Source of the DNA: Actinospica sp035493475
Lineage (GTDB): Bacteria > Actinomycetota > Actinomycetes > Streptomycetales > Catenulisporaceae
Length of the DNA: 64,000 nucleotides
Direction of reading: 5' to 3'
Assembly (NCBI GenBank): GCA_035493475.1
Contig: DATJIF010000175.1
Location: 62,001 to 126,000, forward strand
Shown: piece by piece, positions 1 to 9,068 of the stretch
Numbering within the stretch: the first letter of the stretch is position 1
Layout of the letters: the number at the start of each line of letters is the position of its first letter
Program-made: the position numbers and the translations under genes
The notes under the pieces: model-generated
What the model was told of the DNA's origin: nothing
Seen by the model: only the letters and a program-made list of their open reading frames with translations
Databases searched by the model: none

Positions 1-1
1 G

Positions 2-784
2 GTGGCGGACAACGCGCTGCTGGCCGACGTGATGTCCGGCTACGACCCGTACCAGCCGTTCAGCATCCCCGGCGAACCGGGCTTCGGCGCGGCGCTCGCG
101 GGCGCGACGGTCAAGGGCCTGCGGATCGGCTACAGCCCGGACCTGGGCAACGCGCCGGTCGAACCGGAGGTCGCGCGGCTCGTGGAGGAGGCCGTGCGCG
201 ATCTGGAGGCGGCCGGCGCGATCGTCGAGCGGATCGAAATCGAACTGCCGGACCCGCTGGACTACTTCATGAAGTTCTGGGGCCCGCTCGCGGTCGCCGA
301 GATCGAGGAGTTCGGCCTGCCGCACGAGGCCCTGCCCGCGCACATCGTCGAGTTGCTGGAGAAGACCGCCGAGCTGAGCGCCGCCGACCACGTGCGCATC
401 GCCTACGGCGCCCGCAGCGCGATCAGGGCGGCCTTCGCCACGGTCTTCGACGGCTTCGACCTGATGGTGTGGCCGACCACGAAGATGGCCGCGTACCCGC
501 ACGTCGGCGACCGCGGCGGCCCCGCCGAAATCGCCGGAGTCCCGGTCGGCGCGCACGACGGCTGGTCCGAGGTCGCCGTGCGCAGCCTGCAGAACCAGCT
601 CTACACCGAGGCCGTCGCGCACGCGGGTTACCCGGCGGTCAGCGCCCCCGCGGGACTGACCGCCGAAGGCCTCCCGGTCGGCATCCAGATCGCCGCCGGG
701 CAGTACGAGGACGCCGCCGTGCTGCGTGCCGCGGCCGCGCTCGAGGAGGTGCGCCCGTGGTCGCAACTGCGCCCCACTTTCTGA
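2..784 (+). CDS. Amidase signature family protein, C-terminal part
   Basis: The reading frame is open from the first bases, so this is the C-terminal 260 residues of a longer protein. The sequence fits the C-terminal half of amidase-signature enzymes: a DLMVWPTT stretch, then a late PAVSAPAGLTAEGLPVGIQI segment, which is typical of GatA-like and other amidases. The Ser-Ser-Lys catalytic core would lie upstream, outside the window. The gene overlaps the next permease by 28 bp, so it is probably the upstream part of the same operon, and the amide hydrolysed may be the substrate brought in by the transporter. The substrate is not deducible. Confidence 0.85.
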   Translation: MADNALLADVMSGYDPYQPFSIPGEPGFGAALAGATVKGLRIGYSPDLGNAPVEPEVARLVEEAVRDLEAAGAIVERIEIELPDPLDYFMKFWGPLAVAEIEEFGLPHEALPAHIVELLEKTAELSAADHVRIAYGARSAIRAAFATVFDGFDLMVWPTTKMAAYPHVGDRGGPAEIAGVPVGAHDGWSEVAVRSLQNQLYTEAVAHAGYPAVSAPAGLTAEGLPVGIQIAAGQYEDAAVLRAAAALEEVRPWSQLRPTF

Positions 785-1752
785 CGGCGCCACGGTTCCG
801 CGGCGGCAGGAAGGCCGCGCAGCTCGCCGGGCGCTGGGTCGGATTCCCGCTGCTGACACTGTTCATCGCCTCGGTGGTGCTGTTCGTCGCCGTCGCGATG
901 CAGCCGGGCGATCCGGTCACGCAGATCCTCGGCTCGCGCGCCACGAAGGCCGCCTACCGCGTCGAGCAGCACAAGCTCGGCCTGGACCGGCCGCTCATCG
1001 TCCAGTACTGGCACTGGATCCACGGCGCCGTGCACGGTTCGTTCGGCGACTCGCTGGTGTACAAGCAGTCCGTCTCCAGCCTGATCTGGCCGCGGCTCAC
1101 GGTCACGCTCGGCCTGGTCGCCTACGCGGGCGTCCTGATCGTGCTGTTCGGGGTCGGCCTCGGCGTGGCGGGCGGGGTGCGCCGCCGGTTCGGCCCGGTG
1201 GTCGCGGTGCTCAGCGGGATCGGTGTCGCGGTGCCCGGATTCCTGGCGGCGCAGGTGCTCATCGCGGTGTTCGCCGTGCGGCTGGGCTGGTTCCCGGTGC
1301 TCGGCTCCGGCAGCGGAATCGCCGACCGGATCAACCACCTGACGCTGCCGTCGGTGGCGCTGGCGATCGCCTCGGTCGCCTACGTCGCGCAGATCTCGCG
1401 TACCGCGGTCGCGGACGCCGCGGGCCGGCCGCACGCCGAGACCGCGCGCGGCCGCGGGCTGCCCGGGCACCTCGTGACGCGCCGCCACGTCCTGCGCAAC
1501 GCCTCGATCCCGATCGCGACCGTCTCCGGGCTGGCCGTCGCCTCGCTGTTCGCGGGCGCGGTCGTCGTCGAGCAGGCCTTCGGGCTCGGCGGCGTCGGCT
1601 CGCTGCTGGTGCAGTCGGTGGCTGACAAGGACAGCAACACCGTGCTCGCCGTCGGCCTGATCCTGGTGGCGGTGTTCATCGTCACCACGACGCTGCTCGA
1701 CCTGCTCCGCTACCTCCTCGACCCCCGCATGCGCAAAGGAGCCCGGCGGTGA
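757..1752 (+). CDS. ABC transporter permease, DppB/OppB type
   Basis: Inner-membrane permease of a dipeptide/oligopeptide/nickel-type ABC importer (331 aa). I start it at GTG 757 because GAGGAGGT lies 6 bp upstream and the protein then begins shortly before the first membrane helix (about residues 28-48). An EAA-type cytoplasmic loop (ETARGRG...RRHVLRNA) lies near residues 225-250 and would contact the ATPases. It overlaps the amidase end by 28 bp and the next permease by 4 bp (GTGA). The substrate-binding protein is not in the window and presumably lies upstream. Confidence 0.9.
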   Translation: MVATAPHFLTAPRFRGGRKAAQLAGRWVGFPLLTLFIASVVLFVAVAMQPGDPVTQILGSRATKAAYRVEQHKLGLDRPLIVQYWHWIHGAVHGSFGDSLVYKQSVSSLIWPRLTVTLGLVAYAGVLIVLFGVGLGVAGGVRRRFGPVVAVLSGIGVAVPGFLAAQVLIAVFAVRLGWFPVLGSGSGIADRINHLTLPSVALAIASVAYVAQISRTAVADAAGRPHAETARGRGLPGHLVTRRHVLRNASIPIATVSGLAVASLFAGAVVVEQAFGLGGVGSLLVQSVADKDSNTVLAVGLILVAVFIVTTTLLDLLRYLLDPRMRKGARR

Positions 1753-2615
1753 GCCTGATCTCTGTCACCGGCGTGCGCCACGTGCGCGGCGCCGCCTCCT
1801 CCCTCCGGCGCGACCCGGTCGTCGCCGCGGCCTCGGGTGTGCTCGCCGTCCTGGTGCTCCTCGCGCTGCTCGCCCCCGTCATCGCGCCCTATCCGCCCGG
1901 CCGGATCGACCTGTACGCGATCGACCAGCTCCCGAGCTCCGCGCACCTGTTCGGCACGGACTCGCTCGGCCGGGACATCTTCTCCCGGACGCTGTACGGA
2001 GCCCGGCTCAGCCTGCTCGGCCCGGCGCTGGTCACGCTCGCCGCGAGCGCGCTCGGCGGGGCCACCGCGCTCGTCGCCGCGTGGTACGGCGGCCGTCTCG
2101 AACAAGCCCTGCTGCGCGCGCTCGACATCCTCATGGCCTTCCCCGGCCTGCTCTACGCCGTGCTCGCGGTCGTCGCGTTCGGCACCGGCCTGCTCGCCCC
2201 CGCCATCGCCCTCTCGATCGCGTACGCGCCGTACATCGCGCGCGTCGTGCACGCCGTCGCGGCCTCCGAGCGGCGCCTGCCGTACATCGAGTCCCTGCAA
2301 CTGCTCGGGTTCCCGCCGTCCCGGACGATCGGCGTGCACCTGCTGCGCAACCTCCGCACCACGATCGTGGCCCAGACGACGATCAACTTCGGCTACGCGC
2401 TGCTCGACCTCGCCGCGCTGTCCTTCATCGGCCTCGGCGTCCAGCCGCCGACCGCCGAGTGGGGCCTGATGGTCGGCGACAGCTCCTCGGCGCTGCTCAA
2501 CGGAAGCCCGCAGGAGTCCATCGCGGCCGGTGGAGCGATCGTGCTGACCGTGGTCGCCGTCAACCTGCTCGGAGAACGCCTGGCCGCACGCGCGGGAAGG
2601 AGCAGCCGCTCATGA
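1749..2615 (+). CDS. ABC transporter permease, DppC/OppC type
   Basis: Second membrane subunit of the oligopeptide-type importer (288 aa). It has the DppC layout: an N-terminal helix near residues 27-48, the FGTDSLGRDIFSR motif that is nearly diagnostic of this family, several later helices and an EAA loop (YIESLQLLGF...HLLRN). The GTG start overlaps the stop of the preceding permease by 4 bp, and its own stop overlaps the start of the ATPase by 4 bp, so the four transporter genes should be translationally coupled. Confidence 0.93.
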   Translation: MSLISVTGVRHVRGAASSLRRDPVVAAASGVLAVLVLLALLAPVIAPYPPGRIDLYAIDQLPSSAHLFGTDSLGRDIFSRTLYGARLSLLGPALVTLAASALGGATALVAAWYGGRLEQALLRALDILMAFPGLLYAVLAVVAFGTGLLAPAIALSIAYAPYIARVVHAVAASERRLPYIESLQLLGFPPSRTIGVHLLRNLRTTIVAQTTINFGYALLDLAALSFIGLGVQPPTAEWGLMVGDSSSALLNGSPQESIAAGGAIVLTVVAVNLLGERLAARAGRSSRS

Positions 2616-3607
2616 CCTCACTGCTGGAGATCCGCGACCTCGCCATCGACATCAAGACGGCGACCGGCTGGCGGCCGCTCGTGCACTCGCTCTCGCTGAG
2701 CCTGAACCGCTCGGGCGCGCTGGGGCTGGTGGGCGAGTCCGGGTCCGGCAAGTCCGTCAGCACGCGCGCCGTGATGCGCCTGGCACCCGAGCACTCCCGC
2801 GTGAACGGAACGGTCGTCTACGACGGCGAGGATGTCAACACGATGAATCGGGGGCGCCTGCGCGAATACCGCTCGCGGCAGGTCGCGATGATCCATCAGG
2901 ACCCGCGCTCGCATATCAATCCTCTGCGTACAGTGGGGGACTTCCTGACCGAGGGCGTGCGGCACCTGCCGCGCGGCGAGCGCCGCGAGCTGGCGGTCTC
3001 GGCACTCGCCGACGTCGGAATCCCCGACGGCAGGCGGCGCATGGATCAGTACCCGCATCAGCTCTCCGGCGGCCTGCTCCAGCGCGTGATGATCGCGGCG
3101 GCGGTGATGACCGGTCCGAAGCTGCTGCTGGCCGACGAGCCGACCACCGCCCTCGACGTGACCACGCAGTCCGAGGTTATGGCCGTGCTCGGCGAGGCCC
3201 GTGAGCAGCACGAGCTCGCCCTGCTGTTCATCACGCACGATCTGGAACTCGCCGCCGCCGTCACCGATCGGCTCGCCGTCATGTACGCGGGCACGATCAT
3301 GGAGGAGGGGCCGACGGCGGCCGTGAGCCGGGCACCGCAGCACCCTTACACGATCGGCCTGCTCGCCTCGCAGCCCAACGTGCGCGGCGCCAGGCGGGAA
3401 CGCCTCACGCCGATCCCCGGCCGGCCCACCGCGGCGCACGAGTCCGGGCCCGGCTGCCCGTTCGCCGGACGCTGCTTGTTCGCCGAGGACCACTGCCGGA
3501 CCGAGCGGCCGGCGCCGCGCCTGCTCGGCGAGAGCCTCGTGCGCTGCCACCGCGCCGAGGACCCGGAGATCCGCCAGGCGGCCGCCCGCATCCAGGAGGA
3601 GTCATGA
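2612..3607 (+). CDS. ABC transporter ATPase, DppD/OppD type
   Basis: ATP-binding subunit (331 aa). Visible motifs are Walker A GESGSGKS, signature LSGGLLQRV, Walker B LLLADEPTTALD and the switch His in FITHDLELA. The C-terminus carries the oligopeptide-transporter extension with cysteines (CPFAGRCLFAEDHC), which in characterised DppD/OppD proteins can hold an iron-sulfur cluster. ATG 2612 overlaps the upstream stop (ATGA). It works as a heterodimer with the next ATPase. Confidence 0.93.
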   Translation: MTSLLEIRDLAIDIKTATGWRPLVHSLSLSLNRSGALGLVGESGSGKSVSTRAVMRLAPEHSRVNGTVVYDGEDVNTMNRGRLREYRSRQVAMIHQDPRSHINPLRTVGDFLTEGVRHLPRGERRELAVSALADVGIPDGRRRMDQYPHQLSGGLLQRVMIAAAVMTGPKLLLADEPTTALDVTTQSEVMAVLGEAREQHELALLFITHDLELAAAVTDRLAVMYAGTIMEEGPTAAVSRAPQHPYTIGLLASQPNVRGARRERLTPIPGRPTAAHESGPGCPFAGRCLFAEDHCRTERPAPRLLGESLVRCHRAEDPEIRQAAARIQEES

Positions 3608-4398
3608 CCGCGATCATCCAGGCGCGGAAGCTCACGAAGCGGTACGAGTCCGCCGATCTCCTCGCCGTCGACGAACTGTCCTTCGACGTGCACCAGGGCG
3701 AATGCCTCGCCGTCGTCGGCGAGTCGGGCTCCGGGAAGTCCACGGCGGCACGGATGATCGCGGGGCTGGAGGCGCCCACGAGCGGTGAGGTGCTGGTCGA
3801 GGGCGAGGCCCGTCCGCCGGTGCCCTGGCCGCGCGCCCGCCGTCGCCGCCTGGCCCGGCAGATCCAGATGGTGTATCAGGACCCGATCACGTCGCTCGAC
3901 CCGCTGCAGACCGTGCAGGACACTCTGGGGGAGATCCTCGCGTTCCACGACGCCGAAGCCGACCGGACCGCGCGGGTGAACGAGCTGCTGGACCGCGTCG
4001 GACTCGGCGAACGGTATCGCGCGCGCCGACCGTCCGACCTGTCCGGCGGGGAACGCCAGCGCGTCGCGATCGCCCGCGCCCTGGCCGTGAACCCGAAGAT
4101 CCTGATCCTCGACGAGGCGGTCTCGGCCCTCGATGTCAGTGTGCAGGCGCAGGTGCTCAACCTGCTGGCGGACCTGCGCGCCGAACTCGGCCTGACGTAC
4201 CTGTTCATCAGCCACGACCTCGGCGTCGTCCGGCAGGTCGCCGACCGCTGCCTCGTGATGCTCGGCGGCCGCGCGGTGGAGACCGCCGACACCGAGGACC
4301 TGCTGTCCAAGCCCGAGCACCCCTACACGAAGCGGCTGCTCGAGGCCGTGCCCGGCCCCGGCTGGCGCCCGGCGCGTCGTCAGGCCGCCGTCGCCTGA
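3604..4398 (+). CDS. ABC transporter ATPase, DppF/OppF type
   Basis: Second ATPase of the importer (264 aa). Walker A is GESGSGKST, the signature LSGGERQRVAIA, Walker B ILILDEAVSALD, and the switch region FISHDLGVV. It ends soon after the HPYTKRLLEAVP segment, so it lacks the Cys-containing C-terminal extension of its partner; short DppF proteins of this kind are common. The start overlaps the upstream gene by 4 bp. It closes the transporter operon; the next gene is 75 bp away with its own AT-rich promoter region. Confidence 0.93.
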   Translation: MTAIIQARKLTKRYESADLLAVDELSFDVHQGECLAVVGESGSGKSTAARMIAGLEAPTSGEVLVEGEARPPVPWPRARRRRLARQIQMVYQDPITSLDPLQTVQDTLGEILAFHDAEADRTARVNELLDRVGLGERYRARRPSDLSGGERQRVAIARALAVNPKILILDEAVSALDVSVQAQVLNLLADLRAELGLTYLFISHDLGVVRQVADRCLVMLGGRAVETADTEDLLSKPEHPYTKRLLEAVPGPGWRPARRQAAVA

Positions 4399-4435
4399 GC
4401 CGCGTCCGCCGCTCCGAGCCTCCATGCCGCGCTCG

Positions 4436-4457
4436 AAATATATCGATCGCTATTTTA
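4436..4457 (+). promoter_or_regulatory. Operator-like motif, site A
   Basis: An AT-rich 18-mer, ATATATCGATCGCTATTT (4438-4455), in otherwise GC-rich DNA just upstream of the AAGGGA ribosome site of the MaoC-like gene. It matches site C (8991-9008) at 15 of 18 positions and is related to site B near 7280. I infer a TetR-family operator; which of the two TetR proteins binds is not shown by sequence. Confidence 0.5.
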
Positions 4458-4473
4458 CCGAAGGGAACCACCC

Positions 4474-4959
4474 ATGGGCATCGTCGACATCGACCGCGAC
4501 CAGGTCGTCGAACGGCGGCTCTCCCACCCGAGTCAGGCCCCTGAACTGCTCGGCAAGGAGTTCGTCACCCCCTACTTCCAGATGGACGCCGAACGGGTCC
4601 AGGCCTTCGAGTACTCGACCTACCTCGACAGCTACGCCCATCCCTACGGCGGCGAGGACGGATACGGTGACGACCTCGTCGAGGGCTTCCACCTGCTCGG
4701 CATGCTCGACTACCTGTGCAATCTCGCCGTGTGGAGCGACGGGCCGTTCATCCCCTGGAACTACGGGCTCGACAAGGTCCGCTTCGTCTCCGTCGTCCGA
4801 TTCAGCGACCTGTTCCGGGTGCGCGGAGTCTGCACCGAGGTGGTCGACCGCGGCGAGCAGGGACACCTGCTCGTCAACGAGCTGGTCGGCGAGGTCCGCG
4901 GACGGGAGAAGCCGGGGTTCACCGCGGTGCAGCGCGTCCTGTGGTCCACCCACGAATAG
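4474..4959 (+). CDS. MaoC-like hot-dog-fold protein
   Basis: A 161-residue protein resembling MaoC/NodN-type dehydratases. The core reads SYAHPYGGEDGYGDDLVEGF followed by a hydrophobic helix, which fits the hydratase region where an Asp and a His act on enoyl-CoA, although the textbook DxNPLH spacing is not clean. It has no signal peptide or membrane helix. It is 22 bp upstream of the acyl-CoA ligase and very likely co-transcribed, which suggests hydration of an acyl-CoA formed by that ligase. Alternatively it is a hot-dog thioesterase-like protein. Confidence 0.65.
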   Translation: MGIVDIDRDQVVERRLSHPSQAPELLGKEFVTPYFQMDAERVQAFEYSTYLDSYAHPYGGEDGYGDDLVEGFHLLGMLDYLCNLAVWSDGPFIPWNYGLDKVRFVSVVRFSDLFRVRGVCTEVVDRGEQGHLLVNELVGEVRGREKPGFTAVQRVLWSTHE

Positions 4960-4981
4960 CCCCACCACCGAAGGAGATCCG

Positions 4982-6583
4982 ATGACCGTCACCGCGGCTT
5001 TCGAACTGAACGACCACCAGCGCGACCTGCTCGCCGCCACCCTTCCGCAAGCACTCGACCTCGCCCGCGAACGGTGGCCCGACGGCATCGCCATCCGATT
5101 CGTCGAGGCCGACTGCACCCTCACGTGGTCCGAACTGCGCGAGCGGGTCACGGAGCTGCGATCCGGCCTCGAAGCCCTCGGCGTCGCGCCCGGCGACAAG
5201 CTCGCCATCCTGCTGCGCAACCAGATCGAGTGGCCGCTGACCTGGCTCGCCGCCATCGAGGCGGGCGCCGTGGTCGTGCCGCTCAATCCCAAGTACACGC
5301 GCCGCGAAATCGACTTCGCGCTCACCGACACCGACGCGCGCTGGCTGGTCGCCGCCGACGACCTGCTCCCGGAGATCGTGGACGGCGCGATCGCCACGGT
5401 CCCGTCCGGCCAGGTCGTCGTGGTCGGAGCCGACGACGCCGCGCCCGCCGACACCGTCCCGTTCGCCCGCGTCCGCGCGCACGAACCCACGGCGCGGCGC
5501 CACGTCGCGGACCCCGGCGACGTGGTCAACATCCAGTACACGTCCGGCACCACCGGGTTGCCCAAGGGATGCCTGCTCACGCACACGTACTGGCTGCGGC
5601 TCGGCACGTACTCCGCCGCACTGCTGGGCTCCGCTCAGCGGATCCTGGCCGACCATCCGTTCCACTACATGCAGAACCAGGGCTACTTCGCGAGCGCTCT
5701 CGCCAGCGGCGGCGCCATCTACGTCACGCCGGGCCTGAGCCGCCGCAAGTTCGTGCAATGGCTCGTCGAGCACCGCATCGACATGGCGTGGATCGACGAG
5801 GACCTGCTCGACATACCGGACGACGTCCTGCCGCTCGACCTCGCGCTCAAGCGCGCACCCGTGTCGGCGCTGCCGATCGAGGCCTACAAGCCGCTGGAGG
5901 AGCGCCTGGGCATCGTCGCGCGCGAGTTCTACGCCAGCACCGAGGTCGGCGGCGGGACCTACGTGCCCTACGAGCGCACCGACCTGGCCGGGAACGGCTC
6001 GATGGGCTTCTGCTGGCCGGAACGCGAGACCAAGGTCGTCGGCGAGGATCTCGAGGAGCTTCCGAAGGGGACCCCCGGCGAGCTGTGCGTGCGCGGGCCT
6101 GGCATGATGCTCGGCTACCACAACCGTCCCGAGGTCAACGCGGAGCTCTTCCTCGACGGCGGCTGGTTCCGCACCGGCGACCTCGTGCGCAAGGACGCCG
6201 ACGGGCAGCACTACTTCCTCGGCCGGCTCAAGGACATGGTCCGGCGCAGCGGCGAGAACATCTCATGCCTCGAAGTCGAGGCGCACATCCTCAACCTGGG
6301 CGGCATCGACGACGTGGCGCTGATCCCGGTCCCGGACGCGGCCCGCGACGAGGAGGGCAAGGCCATCGTCGTCCTCGAAGACGGCGCCGAGGTCACGGCC
6401 GACCAGATCGTCGCCTGGTGCCTCGAAGGACTGGCCCCGTTCAAGGTCCCGCGGTACTTCGAGTTCCGCAGCGCGCTGCCGTACACGGCCAGCGGCAAAG
6501 TGCACAAGGCCGCGCTCAAGAGCGAGGAGCCGTTCGGTCCCGACGTGATCGACACCCGGCCCGACGGCAGGGTTGCGCGCTGA
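4982..6583 (+). CDS. Acyl-CoA ligase (AMP-binding enzyme)
   Basis: ANL-superfamily adenylating enzyme (533 aa) that would convert a carboxylic acid, ATP and CoA to an acyl-CoA. Core motifs are present in order: the P-loop YTSGTTGLPKG near residue 185, YASTEVGGG near residue 320, the TGD motif in GWFRTGDL, the hinge GRLKDMVRRSGENI, and the C-terminal catalytic Lys in TASGKVHKAAL. ATG 4982 is chosen because AAGGAG lies 6 bp upstream. The substrate is unknown; the linked amidase and esterases suggest an acid released from an amide or ester. Confidence 0.88.
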   Translation: MTVTAAFELNDHQRDLLAATLPQALDLARERWPDGIAIRFVEADCTLTWSELRERVTELRSGLEALGVAPGDKLAILLRNQIEWPLTWLAAIEAGAVVVPLNPKYTRREIDFALTDTDARWLVAADDLLPEIVDGAIATVPSGQVVVVGADDAAPADTVPFARVRAHEPTARRHVADPGDVVNIQYTSGTTGLPKGCLLTHTYWLRLGTYSAALLGSAQRILADHPFHYMQNQGYFASALASGGAIYVTPGLSRRKFVQWLVEHRIDMAWIDEDLLDIPDDVLPLDLALKRAPVSALPIEAYKPLEERLGIVAREFYASTEVGGGTYVPYERTDLAGNGSMGFCWPERETKVVGEDLEELPKGTPGELCVRGPGMMLGYHNRPEVNAELFLDGGWFRTGDLVRKDADGQHYFLGRLKDMVRRSGENISCLEVEAHILNLGGIDDVALIPVPDAARDEEGKAIVVLEDGAEVTADQIVAWCLEGLAPFKVPRYFEFRSALPYTASGKVHKAALKSEEPFGPDVIDTRPDGRVAR

Positions 6584-6615
6584 CCAGTCGATCCGCGACC
6601 GGCCTCGATCGGAGC

Positions 6616-7227
6616 CTACGAGCTGCGGTCGAGGCCGGCCATGTGACGATCCGCGGAGAGTTCGAGACAGTCCAGGAACCGCCCCAGGGCCGCGAGCTGG
6701 CGATCGGCTGACCACATCTCCGGATGCTCGATCGCCGACAGCACCATCCCGCTGCCCCACACGCGCATCTGATCGACGACGGCGTCGCGGTCCTCGAACG
6801 GGACCAGGCCGTCGACCGCGCTCCGCAGCACGTCGCGCATCGCGCCCTCGAGCCGGTCGAGGAAGTCGCGGGCCGCCGGGTCGGCGTTGCGGTGCGCCAC
6901 GAGCGCGAGCCGGGCCCGCTCACCGCGCAGGTCGTCCTCCGTGAGCGGCAGGAACCATTTCATCACCGCGAGCAGCCGCTCGTGCGGGTCCTCGATGGCC
7001 GTCAGTTCGCCCGAGAACGCCACCGCGTCCGCGAGCACCACGTCGAGTACACCGGCCAGCAGCAGATCGCGCGTCGGGAAGAAGTGCGTCACCAGCGTGA
7101 TCGAACCGCCCATGCGCTGCGCGAGCTTCCGCAGCGTCAGTTCGCGGTAGCCGCCTTCGCTCAGCACCTCGACCGCGGCGTCGGCGATCTCCCGCACCCG
7201 CTGGTCCCGATCGACGACCCGTGGCAC
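6616..7227 (-). CDS. TetR-family regulator (first)
   Basis: A 203-aa regulator with an N-terminal TetR helix-turn-helix (residues about 10-55, LTLRKLAQRMGGSITLVTHFF) and a diverse C-terminal ligand domain. The GTG start at 7227 has AAGGGG upstream. It converges on the ligase gene with a 32-bp gap. Its promoter region holds site B, and related motifs precede the MaoC/ligase operon and the first esterase, so it probably represses itself and those units. The ligand may be a substrate or acyl-CoA of the pathway. Confidence 0.88.
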   Translation of the reverse strand: MPRVVDRDQRVREIADAAVEVLSEGGYRELTLRKLAQRMGGSITLVTHFFPTRDLLLAGVLDVVLADAVAFSGELTAIEDPHERLLAVMKWFLPLTEDDLRGERARLALVAHRNADPAARDFLDRLEGAMRDVLRSAVDGLVPFEDRDAVVDQMRVWGSGMVLSAIEHPEMWSADRQLAALGRFLDCLELSADRHMAGLDRSS

Positions 7228-7267
7228 CTAAGACCCCTTCGACGAATACCGCGTCACGTATTATGAC

Positions 7268-7288
7268 ACTTACTATACATAAGTCACT
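7268..7288 (-). promoter_or_regulatory. Operator-like motif, site B, upstream of tetR
   Basis: ACTTA, 7 bp, TAAGT forms an inverted repeat at 7268-7284. The overlapping TATACATAAGTCACT (7274-7288) matches site C at 13 of 15 positions. It lies about 45-60 bp upstream of the first tetR start and overlaps the last codon and stop of the esterase gene, the right place for autoregulation. Confidence 0.5.
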
Positions 7289-8957
7289 CCTGCGGCAGCG
7301 AGACGACGGGCAGCGTCAGCCGAGCCCCGAACGCGCCGCCCACGGTCAGCCCCTGCGTCGTACGCCGCCGCTCCACCGCCGTCCAAGGACTCTCGTCCGT
7401 ACCCGGATGCACGGCGAAATGCGGAAAGTCGCTCGACTGGACCTGAAGCTGCAGCCGGTGACCTGCGCGCACGCGGTAGGCGTTGTCGTCGAGCTCAATC
7501 AGGACATCACCGGTGCCGAGCACGACACGCCCCCACGAGATCGGCCGCGTGGTTCCGTCCGGATACACGTCCTGAAGCTTCACGAACAAATGCGTGGACG
7601 GCGACGAAAAGCTCAGACGCCCCTCGAACACCGGCCGGCCGGCGAAGTCGACATCCCGGCCCAGCGGCTGCGTACGAAAGGTCAGGACATCGGCGCGGTC
7701 CCGCAGCGCACGCTCATCGGGATACGCGGCCAACAGGTACCAGATCTCTTCGATATCGACGCTGGACGGCACCGGATCATCAGGGTCATGAGTCCAGGTG
7801 AGCACGCTCGCCTCGACCTCCGCCGCGTCCGCCAACTCATGGCCTCCACCGTCCGCACCGCCCGCACGGAGGTGAAAGGTCAGCGGCTCGCTCGGCGGCG
7901 GAAACTCCGCGGACGTCTGCCAGCCGACGTGCCCCACGTGCCACCGCGCCCGCGGCCTCGGCTGTTCGGGCCGGACCCCGTTCAGGTGCTCGTCGAAGAA
8001 GTCGGCGATCTCGGCGCACTCCGTGGCGATCTTCTCGGCGAGAGCGGTGTTGCTGAGATACGGGTTCCGCTCATCGCCGCCGCCGACGTCCTCCAACCGG
8101 AATCCGGAATGGTCGGCCGACCCGACGCGCAGATAGTGCAGAGCGCGCGTGCTGCCGAGCGAGCGGAAGTGCCGCCAGTCGCGCAGCCCTGCCGGAGCCA
8201 AGCCCGGGTCGTACCAGTTCTGCCAGTGCAGGATCGGAACGGCCGTGGTGAAGTACGGATGCCGCTCGCCGTACGGGTTGCACCAATCCTGACGTGCCGC
8301 GCGATCGAGCAGCCCGGTCGCGCCGAGACACTCGCCGATCTGCCCGCGGGCCTCGGCGATGATCTCCTCGATGCTCGCGGAACCCCAGTCGATCTCGGCC
8401 AGGTAGCCATCGTTGTTCGTCCAGATCTGCAACAGATCCTTGAGCGCGGAAAGGTAAGGCGGCTCCTGGCTCCACCGGCCGGCCACGTGCGTCGCGCCCA
8501 TCTCGATACCTGTCACCATCGGCACCGCTGCCTTGATCGCAGGATGCCCGCTGGCGACGGCCGCCCACGTGGTGAAGCCGTAGTAGGACTCCCCGGTGAC
8601 GCCAACGCTCCCCGCCGACCACGGCTGCCGCGTGATCCACTCGACCGTGTCGAACCCGTCCGCGACATCGTACGCATACGGCAACGTCCGCCCACCCGAC
8701 CGAAACTTCCCGCGCACATCCTGCGCCACAAACGCGAACCCCCGCGCCCGAAAGAACTCCGCCTCATGCGTCAACGCCGTATACCGACTGGACTTGTCAT
8801 AGGGCGTACGAACCAGAACCGCCGCATGCACACCCGCCCCGTCCGGCAGATACACATCCGTCGCCAACTCCACCCCGTCACGCATCCGGACCAGATACTC
8901 GGTCGCATGCTCAGACGCCGGCTCCGACGCCACCGTCTCGACGATCCTGAATCCCAT
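7284..8957 (-). CDS. CocE/NonD-family esterase (first)
   Basis: Alpha/beta hydrolase of the X-Pro dipeptidyl-peptidase/cocaine esterase family (557 aa). The nucleophile Ser124 lies in TGESYYG, preceded by the family motif AQDVRGKFRSGG, and a C-terminal jelly-roll domain follows. No signal peptide, so it is cytoplasmic. Characterised relatives cleave acyl esters or amides. The start at 8957 has GGGGAG upstream. It is divergent from the second tetR with site C between them, and its homologue lies downstream of that regulator. Confidence 0.88.
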   Translation of the reverse strand: MGFRIVETVASEPASEHATEYLVRMRDGVELATDVYLPDGAGVHAAVLVRTPYDKSSRYTALTHEAEFFRARGFAFVAQDVRGKFRSGGRTLPYAYDVADGFDTVEWITRQPWSAGSVGVTGESYYGFTTWAAVASGHPAIKAAVPMVTGIEMGATHVAGRWSQEPPYLSALKDLLQIWTNNDGYLAEIDWGSASIEEIIAEARGQIGECLGATGLLDRAARQDWCNPYGERHPYFTTAVPILHWQNWYDPGLAPAGLRDWRHFRSLGSTRALHYLRVGSADHSGFRLEDVGGGDERNPYLSNTALAEKIATECAEIADFFDEHLNGVRPEQPRPRARWHVGHVGWQTSAEFPPPSEPLTFHLRAGGADGGGHELADAAEVEASVLTWTHDPDDPVPSSVDIEEIWYLLAAYPDERALRDRADVLTFRTQPLGRDVDFAGRPVFEGRLSFSSPSTHLFVKLQDVYPDGTTRPISWGRVVLGTGDVLIELDDNAYRVRAGHRLQLQVQSSDFPHFAVHPGTDESPWTAVERRRTTQGLTVGGAFGARLTLPVVSLPQE

Positions 8958-8988
8958 CGCGGCACTCCCCAGAGTTGTCCTTCAACCG

Positions 8989-9010
8989 TTATACATCAGT
9001 CGCTATTTAA
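8989..9010 (-). promoter_or_regulatory. Operator-like motif, site C, in the esterase/tetR divergent region
   Basis: TATACATCAGTCGCTATTTA (8990-9009) is the most AT-rich part of the 111-bp divergent region and is the best match to sites A and B. It sits 32-53 bp upstream of the first esterase and about 60 bp upstream of the second tetR, so it could act on both. Confidence 0.5.
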
Positions 9011-9068
9011 TGGGAAGCGCTCGGAAGGCCCGGCCGCGCGGCGGACACTTGCTTCTTAGAGAACAGCT

